From JBGPIT01 sp041485125 (GTDB lineage: Bacteria > Desulfobacterota > Binatia > UTPRO1), in the NCBI GenBank assembly GCA_041485125.1, contig JBGPIT010000011.1:1-34076 (forward strand): a DNA stretch of 34,076 nt. Reading direction: 5' to 3'. The notes below the pieces were generated by a model. The model was not told the origin of the DNA, made no database searches, and was given only the letters and a program-made list of their open reading frames with translations. Position numbers and translations under genes: made by a program. Shown one piece after another: positions 22,398 to 32,830 of the stretch; position 1 is the stretch's first letter; every line of letters begins with the position of its first letter.

Positions 22398-24133
22398 AGC
22401 GCTTCGAGCTCCTCGGCCAGGCGCTGGCGCTGGAAGAGCTCGGCGTAGTAGCCGCCGCGCGCGAGCAGGCCCGCATGGTCGCCCAACTCGACGATCCGCC
22501 CGTCGTCGACGACCAAGATCAAGTCGGCGTTCATGATGGTCGAGATGCGGTGCGCGATCAGGATGCTGGTGCGCGCGCGCACCACGCTCTCGAGCCCGGT
22601 CAGGATGCGCCGCTCGGTCTCGCTGTCGACGCTCGAGAGCGCGTCGTCGAGGATGAGAATCGTCGGATCGACGAGCAGCGCGCGCGCCAGCGTCACGCGC
22701 TGCTTCTGCCCGCCGGAGAGCGTGATGCCGCGCTCGCCGACGATGGTGTCGTAGCCGCGCGGGAAGTCGTCGATGTCGCGGTCGAGGCCGGCGATCGCCG
22801 CCATGCGGCGCACCACCTCGTCGTCGGCGCCGGGCTGCGCGTAGCGGATGTTGTCGCGTACGCTGCGCGAGAAGAGGAACGGGTCCTGCGGCACGAAGCC
22901 GATCGAGCGCCGCAAGACGGCGAGCGGGATCTCGCGGATGTCGCGGCCGTCGATCGTGATCGTGCCGGCGCTGACGTCGTAGAGCCGCGGCAGCAAGTCG
23001 ACGAGCGTGCTCTTGCCGGCGCCGGTGCGGCCGACGATGGCGAGCGTCGAGCCGGCGGGCAAGGTGAAGTCGACGTCGGAGAGCACCGTGTGGCCGTTCC
23101 GCGGCGCATCGTAGCTGAAGTCGACACCGCGAAAGGCGATGTCGCCGCGCAGCGCCGTGCCGTCGGCGAGCGCGGCGCGATCGTCGATCGTGGGCTCGAT
23201 CGAGAAGATCTCCTCCAGGCGCTGCAGGGCGGCGCGGCCGCGCTGCACGATCGAGAGCATCCAGCCGAGCGCCATCGTCGGCCACGCCAGCAAATGCAGG
23301 TAGCCGATGAAGGCGACGAGATCGCCGAGGCTGAGGGCGCCGGCGACGACGCGCGAGCCGCCGTACCAGAGGACGACCAGGGTGCCGAGCGTGCTCGCCG
23401 CCCGCATCACCGGCATGATGAGACCGCGCACCCGCGCGAGCTCCATGTTCTGCCGGGAGAACTCCTCGTTGAGGCGGGCGAACGAATCGACCTCCGACTG
23501 CTCGCGCACGTACGCCTGCACCACGTGGATGCCGGAGAGGTTCTCCTGCACCTTGCTGCTCATCGCGGCGAGGCCTTCCTGGACCTTGAGGGTGCGCTCC
23601 ATCAGCTGGCGGCTGGTGCGCTTCACGATGATGAGCACGACGGGATACGGCACCAGCGCCGCGAGCGTCAGGCGCCAGTCGATCGAGGCCATGATCGAGA
23701 CGCCGTAGAGGTAGTAGATCGGCGTGTTGATCAAGTTCAGGAAGCCGACGCCGAGCAGCATGCGCACGGCGGTGATGTCGTTCACCAGGCGCGACATGAG
23801 GTCGCCGGTCTGGCGGCGGTGGTAGTACGCGAGCGGCAGGCGCTCGAGATGCGCGAACAGGTCGTTGCGGAGGTCGAACTCGACGTCGCGGCCGACGTTG
23901 AAGATGAGAAACCGCGAGAAGGTCCGCACTACGCCCTGGACGAGGGCGATCACGATGATGGCGCCCGCGATGGTCGCGACGGTGCCGACGGGGCCGTGCT
24001 GCGACACGGTGTCGACGGCACGCTTCAAGAGATACGGCACCGTCATCGCGAGCGAGCCGGTGGCGATCAGACACGCGAGGCCGACGGCGTAGCGGCCCCG
24101 GTAGCGGATCAGGTATGACCAGAGCCGAGACAT
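22394..24133 (-). CDS. ABC exporter half-transporter with degenerate NBD (YheI/BmrC/MdlA-like)
   Basis: 579 residues. Six transmembrane helices (from GRYAVGLACLIATGSLAMTV), the intracellular loop RQTGDLMSRLVNDITAVR, then the ATPase: Walker A GRTGAGKST, canonical signature LSGGQKQR, Walker B ILILDDALSSVD. The residue after the Walker B Asp is Asp instead of the catalytic Glu, so its own site is degenerate. Paired with the LSTGQ signature of the second half, this matches the established asymmetry of heterodimeric exporters (TM287/288, BmrC/BmrD). The ATG at 24133 starts directly before the first helix. A 78-bp divergent gap with a perfect inverted repeat separates it from rfbD. Confidence 0.94.
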   Translation of the reverse strand: MSRLWSYLIRYRGRYAVGLACLIATGSLAMTVPYLLKRAVDTVSQHGPVGTVATIAGAIIVIALVQGVVRTFSRFLIFNVGRDVEFDLRNDLFAHLERLPLAYYHRRQTGDLMSRLVNDITAVRMLLGVGFLNLINTPIYYLYGVSIMASIDWRLTLAALVPYPVVLIIVKRTSRQLMERTLKVQEGLAAMSSKVQENLSGIHVVQAYVREQSEVDSFARLNEEFSRQNMELARVRGLIMPVMRAASTLGTLVVLWYGGSRVVAGALSLGDLVAFIGYLHLLAWPTMALGWMLSIVQRGRAALQRLEEIFSIEPTIDDRAALADGTALRGDIAFRGVDFSYDAPRNGHTVLSDVDFTLPAGSTLAIVGRTGAGKSTLVDLLPRLYDVSAGTITIDGRDIREIPLAVLRRSIGFVPQDPFLFSRSVRDNIRYAQPGADDEVVRRMAAIAGLDRDIDDFPRGYDTIVGERGITLSGGQKQRVTLARALLVDPTILILDDALSSVDSETERRILTGLESVVRARTSILIAHRISTIMNADLILVVDDGRIVELGDHAGLLARGGYYAELFQRQRLAEELEAL

Positions 24134-24168
24134 GGAATCAAAAAGCTATATCGGACCCCTCATGGTGA

Positions 24169-24184
24169 CGGAAGCTCGCTTCCG
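24169..24184. promoter_or_regulatory. Perfect 7-2-7 inverted repeat between the ABC exporter and rfbD
   Basis: CGGAAGC-TC-GCTTCCG is a perfect palindrome with 7-bp arms, placed between two divergent starts (24133 minus, 24212 plus). It could be an operator for either or both units, or a leader hairpin. It has the same 7-2-7 geometry as the ctpA repeat, but the sequence is unrelated. A weak AT-rich patch (TATAGC on the minus strand, about 24146-24151) may be the -10 of the exporter promoter. Confidence 0.4.
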
Positions 24185-24211
24185 CCGAGGCCGCCGCAGC
24201 GCGTCCACGCC

Positions 24212-25099
24212 ATGCCGCGCACGCTCCTGATCGGCGCGACCGGACAGCTCGGATCGGAGCTGGCCGCCCTGCTCGCCGGGCCCGATCTGGTCGCGGTCGG
24301 CCACGACGAGCTCGAGATCACCGACGCCGGCGCGACCGCCGCGCTCGTCGCGCGGGTCGCTCCCGACGTGATCGTGAACACCAGCGCCTTCCATGCGGTC
24401 GATCGTTGCGAGGGCGAGCCGGAGCGTGCGCTCGCGGTGAACGCGCTCGCGGTCCGGCAGCTCGCGGCGCGCGCCGCCGACGCCGGCGCCCTGCTCGTGC
24501 ACTTCAGCACCGACTATGTGTTCGGTGGCGCGCCATCGACGCCGCCGCGGCCCTACGGCGAGGACGCCGCGCCGGCGCCACAAAGCGCGTACGCGGTCTC
24601 GAAGCTCGCCGGCGAGTGCTTCGTGCGCGCGCTCGCGCCGCGCCATCTCGTGATCCGCAGCGCCGGCCTTTTCGGCGGCGCCGGCTCGCGCGGCAAAGGC
24701 GGCAACTTCGTGGAGGCGATCCTGCGCCGCGCCCGCGCCGGTGAGGCGCTGCGGGTCGTCGACGATCAGGTCACCGCGCCGACGTACACCGGGCACCTCG
24801 CGCCGGTCGTGGTCGCGCTGATCGAGGAAGAGCGGCGGCGGCCGGGCGAGGTGCACGGCATCGTCCACGCCACCGCCGACGGCGCCTGCTCGTGGCACGA
24901 GCTCGCGGCCGCGATCCTCGCCGAAGCCGGCATCGCGGCACCGATCGCGCGCATCAGCTCGCGCGAGCTCGCTGCTCCGGCGGCGCGGCCGGGCTACTCG
25001 ATCCTCGCCAACGATCGTCTGGCGGCGCTCGGCCTCGCGCGGCCGCCGCACTGGCGCGAGGGTCTGCGCACCTATCTCGCCCGCCGGCGCGAGGCGTGA
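24212..25099 (+). CDS. rfbD: dTDP-4-dehydrorhamnose reductase
   Basis: 295 residues, short-chain dehydrogenase of the RmlD type. The NAD(P)-binding motif GATGQLG is at 8-14, LLVHFSTDYVFGG (94-106) supplies the catalytic Thr/Asp region, and the YxxxK pair is Tyr127-Lys131 in SAYAVSKLAGE. The C-terminal part has QVTAPTYTGHLA and GIVHATADGACSWHE, typical for RmlD. It reduces dTDP-4-keto-L-rhamnose to dTDP-L-rhamnose for surface polysaccharide. rfbA, rfbB and rfbC are not in the window, so the gene is separated from the usual cluster. A glycosyltransferase gene follows 36 bp later on the same strand. Confidence 0.92.
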   Translation: MPRTLLIGATGQLGSELAALLAGPDLVAVGHDELEITDAGATAALVARVAPDVIVNTSAFHAVDRCEGEPERALAVNALAVRQLAARAADAGALLVHFSTDYVFGGAPSTPPRPYGEDAAPAPQSAYAVSKLAGECFVRALAPRHLVIRSAGLFGGAGSRGKGGNFVEAILRRARAGEALRVVDDQVTAPTYTGHLAPVVVALIEEERRRPGEVHGIVHATADGACSWHELAAAILAEAGIAAPIARISSRELAAPAARPGYSILANDRLAALGLARPPHWREGLRTYLARRREA

Positions 25100-25135
25100 T
25101 CGGGTGACGACGCGCCCGGCGCTGCGCGCTCGGCC

Positions 25136-28057
25136 GTGAAGATCGCCCAGGTCATCACGCTCTATCGCCCCGACTTCGTCGGCGGCGCGACGCTCGTCGC
25201 CGATCGTCTGGCGCGCGGCCTGCGCGCGCGCGGCCACGACGTCGCCGTCTTCTGCGGCCGGCCGCACGCCGACGCGGCCCCCTACGAGACCGCGACGTGG
25301 GACGTCGGCGGCGTGCCGGTGACCGGCGTCAACGTCGCGTCCGGCTTCGTCCTCCTCGATCGGCGCAACTATCGACACCCCGAGGTCGACGCCGTCTTCG
25401 CGCGCTTTCTCGAGCGCGAGCGTCCCGACGTCGTCCACGCCCACAGCATCCAAGCGCTCGGCGCGAGCGTGCTCGAGGTCGCCGACGCGCGCGGCATCCC
25501 GATCGTCGTCACCATGCACGACTTCTGGTGGTTCTGCGCCCGCCTCTTCCTCGTCGATCCCGCGTCCTTCGTCTGTCCGCCGCGGGTCGCGCCGGAGCGC
25601 TGCCACTGCGCGCCGGGCTACGAGTTCGTCGAGCGCCGGCGCTATCTCGCGGCCGAGCTCGCACGCGCGGCGCGGGTGCTCACGCCGTCGCGACTGCTCG
25701 CGGACGCGGCGATCGCCAACGGCGTCGCGCGCCAGCGGGTCGAGGTTTCACCGAACGGGATCGTCGCCCCAAAGACGCCGCCGCGGCGCCGTCCGGGAGC
25801 GCTCGTGTTCGGCTACTTCGGCGGGGCCGACAACCGGGTAAAAGGCTTGCCGACGTTGCTGCGCGCCGCGAGCGAGCTCGACGTCGGTGGCTGGCAGCTC
25901 CGTCTCTTCGGCGTCGAGGGCGATGACGCGCGTGTGCCGGCAGTGATCGCCGACCGGGTCGTGACGGCGCCCGCGTTCGCGCCCGAGCGCCTCGCGGAAG
26001 TCCTCGCCGGTCTCGATTGCCTGGTCGTGCCGTCGCTTGCGCGCGAGTCGTACTCGCTCGCCACACGCGAGGCGCTCGCCGCGGGAGTGCCGGTGATCGT
26101 CAGCGACGGCGGCGGCGCGAGCGAGGTCGTGCGACCCGGAGCGAACGGCTTCGTCTTCGCGACCGCCGATGCGACCGACCTCGCGGCGGCGATGCGACGG
26201 ATCGTCCTCACGCCGGCGCTGCTCGATGGCTTGCGCGCCGGCGCCGCCGAGACGACGGTCCCGAGCGTCGAGGAGCAGGTTCTGCAGGTCGAGCGCGTCT
26301 ATCGCGAGGTGGTCGCGGCCAAGCGCCGCCCGGTCGACGCCGCGGCGGTACCGGCGAGCACCGCGCACGACCCCGACGACGCGCCGAGCGCGCCGGCGCC
26401 GCAGCGCGCGCGCTCGGCGTACGACGTGCTCTTCATCGCGGGCATCGACGGCGCGCCGCTCCGCTATCGCGTGTTGAACCTGCAAGACCAGCTCGCCGTC
26501 GCCGGTCTGACGAGCCGGCTCTGCTACCACACCGACCCGGAGATCCCGTCGGCGATCGCCGCCGCTGCGATCGTCGTCATGTATCGCGTCCCGTTGTCCG
26601 GCTACGGCGAGACCTGCGTCGCAGAGGCGCGACGTCTCGACCGCCGGCTCGTCTTCTCGTGCGACGATCTGGTTTTCGATCCGGCGGCGATTCCCCGCGA
26701 CGTTCTCGCGCGGCTTCCGGAAGCTCAGCGTGCCGGCGCGCTCGCCTACGCGGAGAGATACGGCGCCATGCTCGCCGCCTGCGATGCCTTCCTCGGCGCA
26801 ACCGAGCCGCTGGTCGACGCCGCGGCGCGCGCCGGGGTTCCCGGCTTCGTCGCGCGGAACGGTCTCGGTCGGGCGCAGCTCGCGGTCGCGGAGGCGGTCG
26901 TCAAGCAGCGGCTCGGCACGAGCATGGAGCGCGACGGGTCGACGCTCCGGCTCGCCTACTTCAGCGGCACGACGACGCACGATCTCGACTTCGCGTCGAT
27001 CGAGCCCGCGCTGGTCGACATCCTCGCCACGTATCCAGAGGTCAGGCTCGTCCTCGGCGGCTATCTCCGTCCGGGCGCGGCGCTCGCGCCGTTCGGATCG
27101 CGGATCGAGCGCCTGCCGTTTCTGCCGTGGCAGACGCTCCTCGCCACGCTCGCGAGCATCGACGTCAACCTGGCACCGCTGCGGACGCCGGAGGAGTTCG
27201 CGGACGCGAAGAGCGAGGTGAAGTACCTCGAAGCGGGCGTGGTCGGCGTGCCGACGGTCGCGACGCCGACCGCGGCCTTCCGCCATGCAATCCGCGACGG
27301 CGAGAACGGTCTGCTCGCCCGCACCACACTCGAGTGGAGCGATGCGCTCGAGGCGCTGGTCGTCGACACCGGCTTGCGGCGACGCCTCGCGAACGCCGCC
27401 CGTGACGACGTCTTCGTGCGCTACACGCCGCAGGCGCAAGCCGACACGCTCGTCGCCGTGCTTGGCGCGATCGGCGCGCTGCCGCGCCGCGACGTCACGG
27501 CCGCGATGCCGGCGGACGACGGGCGCGGGCCGCATCTCGACGCCGGCGAGCTGGCGCAGCGCCATCCCGGCGAGATCGGTCGCTACGCGCTCGAGCCCAC
27601 GGACGCCGTGCCCGGCGTCGCGCAGCCCTCGCATGACACCCCGTCGCCCTTCCTCGTCGCCGGGCGCGTGGTCGGCCAAAGTTTCGTCGCGGCCGCCGAC
27701 GATCTCATACGCATCGACGTCCGCATCGGCACCGACGGAAAGACGCTCGGCGCTACGATCACCGTCCATCTCGGCGAGCGGCCGGGCGCCGGTGCGAAAG
27801 ACCTCCGCACCGTCGTGCTGCGCGCGTCCGACTTCCCCGATCAGGCCTGGATCGCGGCGGAGTTCGCACCGCTCGCCGCGAGCGGCCGTACGCTCTACGT
27901 CTGGATCGAGAGCGACGCCGCCGACGCGCGCCAGGCGCCGACCCTGTGGACCTCCACGACCGGATGGGGCGAGCCGGCGCCCGACGGTCTCTTCATCGAT
28001 CACCGACCGGCAGCCGGCGCGCTCACCTTTCGGACCTTCCACCGACGCGGGCACTGA
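25136..28057 (+). CDS. Large double glycosyltransferase (two GT-B units plus C-terminal beta domain)
   Basis: 973 residues from GTG at 25136. Unit A (1-about 390) is a GT4-type enzyme: AQVITLYRPDFVGGATLVAD at the N-terminus, VHAHSIQALG, TMHDFWWFC, VSPNGIV, and RESYSLATREALAAGVPVIV with the paired Glu residues of the donor site. After a Pro/Ala linker (about 395-425), unit B (430-about 785) begins VLFIAGIDGAPLRYRVLNLQ and has FSCDDLVFDP, RLAYFSGTTTHDLDF, and EVKYLEAGVVGVPTVATP near its donor site. Residues about 830-973 have no transferase motif and look like a beta-sandwich. There is no signal peptide, so it is cytosolic. With rfbD it probably builds a rhamnose-containing surface glycan; sugar specificities are inferred. 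Confidence 0.88.
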   Translation: MKIAQVITLYRPDFVGGATLVADRLARGLRARGHDVAVFCGRPHADAAPYETATWDVGGVPVTGVNVASGFVLLDRRNYRHPEVDAVFARFLERERPDVVHAHSIQALGASVLEVADARGIPIVVTMHDFWWFCARLFLVDPASFVCPPRVAPERCHCAPGYEFVERRRYLAAELARAARVLTPSRLLADAAIANGVARQRVEVSPNGIVAPKTPPRRRPGALVFGYFGGADNRVKGLPTLLRAASELDVGGWQLRLFGVEGDDARVPAVIADRVVTAPAFAPERLAEVLAGLDCLVVPSLARESYSLATREALAAGVPVIVSDGGGASEVVRPGANGFVFATADATDLAAAMRRIVLTPALLDGLRAGAAETTVPSVEEQVLQVERVYREVVAAKRRPVDAAAVPASTAHDPDDAPSAPAPQRARSAYDVLFIAGIDGAPLRYRVLNLQDQLAVAGLTSRLCYHTDPEIPSAIAAAAIVVMYRVPLSGYGETCVAEARRLDRRLVFSCDDLVFDPAAIPRDVLARLPEAQRAGALAYAERYGAMLAACDAFLGATEPLVDAAARAGVPGFVARNGLGRAQLAVAEAVVKQRLGTSMERDGSTLRLAYFSGTTTHDLDFASIEPALVDILATYPEVRLVLGGYLRPGAALAPFGSRIERLPFLPWQTLLATLASIDVNLAPLRTPEEFADAKSEVKYLEAGVVGVPTVATPTAAFRHAIRDGENGLLARTTLEWSDALEALVVDTGLRRRLANAARDDVFVRYTPQAQADTLVAVLGAIGALPRRDVTAAMPADDGRGPHLDAGELAQRHPGEIGRYALEPTDAVPGVAQPSHDTPSPFLVAGRVVGQSFVAAADDLIRIDVRIGTDGKTLGATITVHLGERPGAGAKDLRTVVLRASDFPDQAWIAAEFAPLAASGRTLYVWIESDAADARQAPTLWTSTTGWGEPAPDGLFIDHRPAAGALTFRTFHRRGH

Positions 28058-28162
28058 CACCGCGACGCCGCCGCGCGGGCGTCCCATCCCGCGCCGCAAA
28101 TCACAGATCCTGATGGCCAGGAACACGCCATGTGACACCGGCCGCGAGTCATTCCTCGAGCG

Positions 28163-28615
28163 TCAGTCGAGCGTCAAGAGAACCCGCACCGACGAATCGA
28201 CCTCGTTCAGCGGCAAATAGGCGATCGCCGCCGGCTCGGTCGCCAGATAGCCCCGCACCGCCGACGCCGACGGCAGCACGGTCGGCGGCGTGATGCCTTC
28301 GAAGTAGCGGCCATTCCAATAGGCGACGAGGTCATCACGCGAGCGACCGAGCACGATCTGCGAGAAACTCTGGCGGACCGAATTCTCGGCGGGCAGATTG
28401 ATGGGGATTGCGCGTGTGCCGTTCGGCCAGAGCCGCTGGCGGCGCAAATACAGCTCGCGGAGCTCGTCCGTGGAGGTCTCCGTCACGAAGCTCGAGCGGC
28501 CGACCACGACGGCGATCCGCTCGCGGGTGTCGTCGTGCTCACCGGGGCGCAGGTCCGCAGCGAGCGCCACTCTCGCAGCGAGCAGCACCACCATCCCCAA
28601 AGCGAGGATTCGCAC
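28163..28615 (-). CDS. Small PstS-like periplasmic substrate-binding-type protein
   Basis: 150 residues from GTG at 28615. Signal peptide 1-20 (MVVLLAARVALAA); an ATG seven codons later is an alternative start. The mature part reads VVGRSSFVTETSTDELRELYLRRQRLWPNGTRAIPINLPAE, then SVRQSFSQIVLGRS and AYWNGRYFEGITPP. This matches the short phosphate-binding-like proteins, about half a classical PstS, often encoded next to porins and two-component systems. The gene follows the porin stop with no gap (TAA then GTG). The ligand is unknown; phosphate is only a family-based guess. No PstC, PstA or PstB is in the window. Confidence 0.82.
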   Translation of the reverse strand: MRILALGMVVLLAARVALAADLRPGEHDDTRERIAVVVGRSSFVTETSTDELRELYLRRQRLWPNGTRAIPINLPAENSVRQSFSQIVLGRSRDDLVAYWNGRYFEGITPPTVLPSASAVRGYLATEPAAIAYLPLNEVDSSVRVLLTLD

Positions 28616-29683
28616 TTAGAAAAATAGTCCGATCGATATCAACAGCCCGCGTTGCAGGTTTTCACCCGTGCGCCGATTGGTGAACTGGTAGTCCGCCTTT
28701 ACCAATAGATATGGCAACGGTCGCCAAAACAGACCGATGAGCTCGCCGGTCACCGGAGGCCCACTCGTGGGTTGGAACTGCTCGATCCTCCCGACGGCGT
28801 ACAGGCGACCGCGGATCGGAATGACGTCTTGCAAATACCAGCCCCATTCGCGCGCGGGGGCGCCGCCGTGGAGATGCTTGTACGAGAGCTCGCCGGTGAT
28901 CGTGTGACCATACAGCGAGACGTCGAGGTCGACCCCGCTCGCGTCGGCCCAGACGTCGTCCTTGCCGTCTTCGAACCCGGCAGCGTTGACACCCACCGCC
29001 GCGTACGCCGGACCGAGCTGGTGACCGGCCGCCACCCTGCCGCCGACGAGGATACCGGACTCGTCGTCGCTCGCGCCGATCTGTATCTCGTCTTGTGCGG
29101 GTCCGTAGGCTGTGGCATCGAGAGTCCATCCGTGCTCCGTCGTTTGGTAGATCACCCCGAGACCCGTGGCGTGATCGGGAAATCCGGTTTCGGTGATCAC
29201 GGGTCGCTCGACCGTCCACGTCAACGGCGCGCGCGATATCACGTTCCACAGACCGAACGGGGTGAGGAATTTCCCCACCCGCAGCGTGACCCGCGGAGTC
29301 AGCGCGAAATCCGCGTACAGCCGCTCGATCGAGAATTCGCCGCTGCGGGGCTGAATGGAGCTGTCGTCGAGCCGGAAGGATTGCTCCAGACGGAGCTCGC
29401 TGAAGAACGACAAGCGCGGCGTGGGCTCGTAGCGCATCAGCAGATCGAGATCCTCGAGATCGAGCGAGCCGGTGCGGCCTTCCGGGAAATTGCCGACGAG
29501 CGTCGCGTCGCCCGCGAACCACAGCCCGAGCTCCTTGAACACGAAGCCCTCGCCGCTGGCGTCGCGGGTCGGCGTGAGCCGCGAGGCCTGATCGCCGTCG
29601 CCGTGCGAAGCCCCCGGAACCATGGCGACGAGGAGTGCTAGCAACGCCGACGCGAGCCCGGCGCCGCGGCGGACGCGCGGCAT
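28616..29683 (-). CDS. Outer-membrane beta-barrel protein, porin-like
   Basis: 355 residues from ATG at 29683 (an upstream in-frame ATG at 29767 is less likely). Signal peptide about 1-27 (ALLALLVAMVPGASHG). The mature part is a run of amphipathic strands with alternating aromatic residues: FSFFSELRLEQSF-like hairpins, RVTLRVGKFLTPFG, TLDATAYGP, DVSLYGHTITGELSYKHLHG, LLVKADYQFTNRRTGENLQRG. It ends ISIGLFF; a terminal Phe is the classic outer-membrane insertion signal. Probably a trimeric porin for anions or small solutes, transcribed with the PstS-like gene. Its 5' end lies head-to-head with the histidine kinase gene and overlaps the longer kinase frame. Confidence 0.86.
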   Translation of the reverse strand: MPRVRRGAGLASALLALLVAMVPGASHGDGDQASRLTPTRDASGEGFVFKELGLWFAGDATLVGNFPEGRTGSLDLEDLDLLMRYEPTPRLSFFSELRLEQSFRLDDSSIQPRSGEFSIERLYADFALTPRVTLRVGKFLTPFGLWNVISRAPLTWTVERPVITETGFPDHATGLGVIYQTTEHGWTLDATAYGPAQDEIQIGASDDESGILVGGRVAAGHQLGPAYAAVGVNAAGFEDGKDDVWADASGVDLDVSLYGHTITGELSYKHLHGGAPAREWGWYLQDVIPIRGRLYAVGRIEQFQPTSGPPVTGELIGLFWRPLPYLLVKADYQFTNRRTGENLQRGLLISIGLFF

Positions 29684-31372
29684 CGTTCCGCGCTGGCCGA
29701 TCTCGCTCGGGCGAGGCTCGATCGCCACCCGAATGGTGCTCTTCGGCGTCACGTTGGTCAGCATCACCGCCGTGCTGATGGGCGCGCTTTCCTATACCCG
29801 GGCCCGCACGGCGCTCGAGTCGGAAGCGCGAGCACGGCTTTCACTAATGGCTCATGACGTCGCCGAACGTTTGCACATGGAGCTCGAGGACCGCGCCGCC
29901 GATATCACGAACTGGAGTCGCCTGGAAGTTATGAGCGCTCTCCGTTATCGCGATGTCGACAAACAGCTCGCCGAATTCGTCCGACAGATTTTGCAGGGTC
30001 GCGGTATATATCGAGCAATCTTTTGCGCGACACCCGACGGCGCGCCGGTCGCCGGTGCGGGTGAAATCGATCTCGTTCAATGGCATTCGATTCCGGCCGC
30101 GCCACACCTGTTCATCGTCCCCTCGCGCGATCCGGCAGCGGGGCTGCTGCAAATCGAGACGGCGGTCTTCGATCCGCAGCATCCGACGAGTACGATGGGC
30201 GCGTTGCTCGTGCTGCTCGATCCGCAAGCGATGCTCGAAAACGTCACCCGCTCGGTCGAGCACGGCGGCGTTCCGGCCTCGCTGCTTCTGCGCGAGCGCG
30301 GCGGCAAAGTCGTGTTCTCGACCGCGGCGACGGTCCCCGAGCCGCGCCAGATCCTCGCCGGCACGGCGATCGTCGGGCCGGCCTCGGGGCTGGACGCGCC
30401 GAATCTCGAGGTCAGCGTATTCGAGCCGCGCGCCACCGCCCTCGCGGCGGTGACGGCGCTGCGCCGGCGCCTCGCGGAGCTCGCTGCGCTGGTGCTCGTG
30501 TTCGGCGCCGGTCTCGGCGCGATCGTGGCGTGGCGCATCAGCCAGCCGATCCGGCACCTCACCGACACCGTGCAGCAGATCAGCGAGCGCGGGCAGCTGC
30601 AAACCGACGTCGAGTTCCCGCGCATCGGCGGCGAGATCGGCGTCCTCGCGACGAGCTTCCGCACCATGATGACGAGTCTCGCCGCCGCGCAGCACGAGGC
30701 CTTCGTGAAGTCGCGTCTCGCGCTGCTGGGCGAGATCGCCGCGAACATCGCGCATGACGTCCGGACGCCGCTCTCGGTCCTCAAGGTCTCGGCGCAGCTC
30801 CTCTCACGCGGCGAGCTTCCCGTCGCCGAGCAGCGCGAGCTCGCGCTCCGGCTCGCCGCCGAGGTGGACCGCCTGAACCGCGTCGTCACCAACTTCGTCG
30901 ATCTCGCCCGCCCCGCCCCTGTCCGCTATGGCCGCGAGGACGTGGCGGAGATCGTGGCGCGCGCCGCAGCGTTCTTCGGCCCGCTCGCCGCGGAGCTCGG
31001 GATCGAGATCGTCCGCCGGAACGACGACGGCTCGCTGCACATCCAAGGCAGCCGCGACCAGCTCTACCAAGTGTTTCTCAACATCATGCACAACGGCCTG
31101 CACGCGATGGGGAAAGCCGGCACGTTGTCGGTCCGCTCGACGCGCGACGGCGCCTGGGTGCACGTCGACTTCGAGGACACCGGACCGGGGTTTCCCGGCG
31201 ACGTGCTGCCGCACGTGTTCTCGCCCTTCTTCACCACCAAATCGAACGGCACCGGCCTCGGGCTCGCGATCGCCAAGCGCATCGTCGAGGAGCACGGGGG
31301 GACGATCTTCGCGGAGAATCTCGCCGCGGGCGGCGCGAAGATCTCGATCCGTCTGCCCCGGAAGGACCTGAC

Positions 31373-31376
<4 letters not shown>
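29622..31376 (+). CDS. Membrane sensor histidine kinase
   Basis: 584 residues from ATG at 29622; ATG at 29733 is an alternative that starts inside the first helix, and no GTG/TTG lies between. Helix 1 (about 38-57) and helix 2 (about 285-304) enclose a periplasmic sensor of some 225 residues. HAMP follows (RISQPIRHLTDTVQQI, about 305-355), then the HisKA box ANIAHDVRTPL with His378, the N-box LNIMHNGLHAM, G1 DTGPGF and G2 GTGLGLAIAKRIVEEHGG. The longer start overlaps the divergent porin gene by 62 bp, which is unusual. ATGA overlap with the regulator shows a coupled pair. The signal is unknown; the adjacent porin and PstS-like gene suggest a nutrient anion (inference). Confidence 0.92.
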
Positions 31377-32725
<1,349 letters not shown>

Positions 32726-32787
32726 AGCCCCCCCCCACCCCCACCGGTGCCCACGACAATTCTTGCGCGGTTCATTCGTTGACGGTC

Positions 32788-32798
32788 TGTGCTGCACA
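32788..32798. promoter_or_regulatory. Small perfect palindrome upstream of the tandem sigma-54 motifs
   Basis: TGTGC-T-GCACA is a perfect 5-1-5 palindrome, 32 bp before the first -24 element at 32831. It could be an activator or repressor half of the same control region, although enhancer sites for NtrC-type proteins are usually farther upstream and longer. Weak on its own. Confidence 0.25.
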
Positions 32799-32830
32799 CG
32801 GATGACGTCCGATTGATGCGGTGGGAGCGC

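Noticed and set aside
22398..24074. Continuous open frame making a 1215-residue protein from both ABC genes
   Set aside because: The N-terminal 560 residues are an out-of-frame shadow of the first ABC gene; the true second gene begins at GTG 22397.
22319..24118. Long plus-strand open frame opposite the ABC exporter
   Set aside because: Low-complexity charged sequence antisense to a convincing ABC half-transporter.
25748..28138. 796-codon minus-strand frame opposite the double glycosyltransferase
   Set aside because: Arg/Glu/Asp-rich antisense shadow without domains.
28157..28176. 9-bp direct repeat CGAGCGTCA with period 11 at the end of the PstS-like gene
   Set aside because: Only two copies, at the gene end; no mobile element or attachment-site context.
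32728..32742. C9 and C5 runs after the response regulator, with C7 runs near 12466 and 16494
   Set aside because: They lie outside coding frames, so there is no evidence for phase variation; they are better seen as possible sequencing weak spots.
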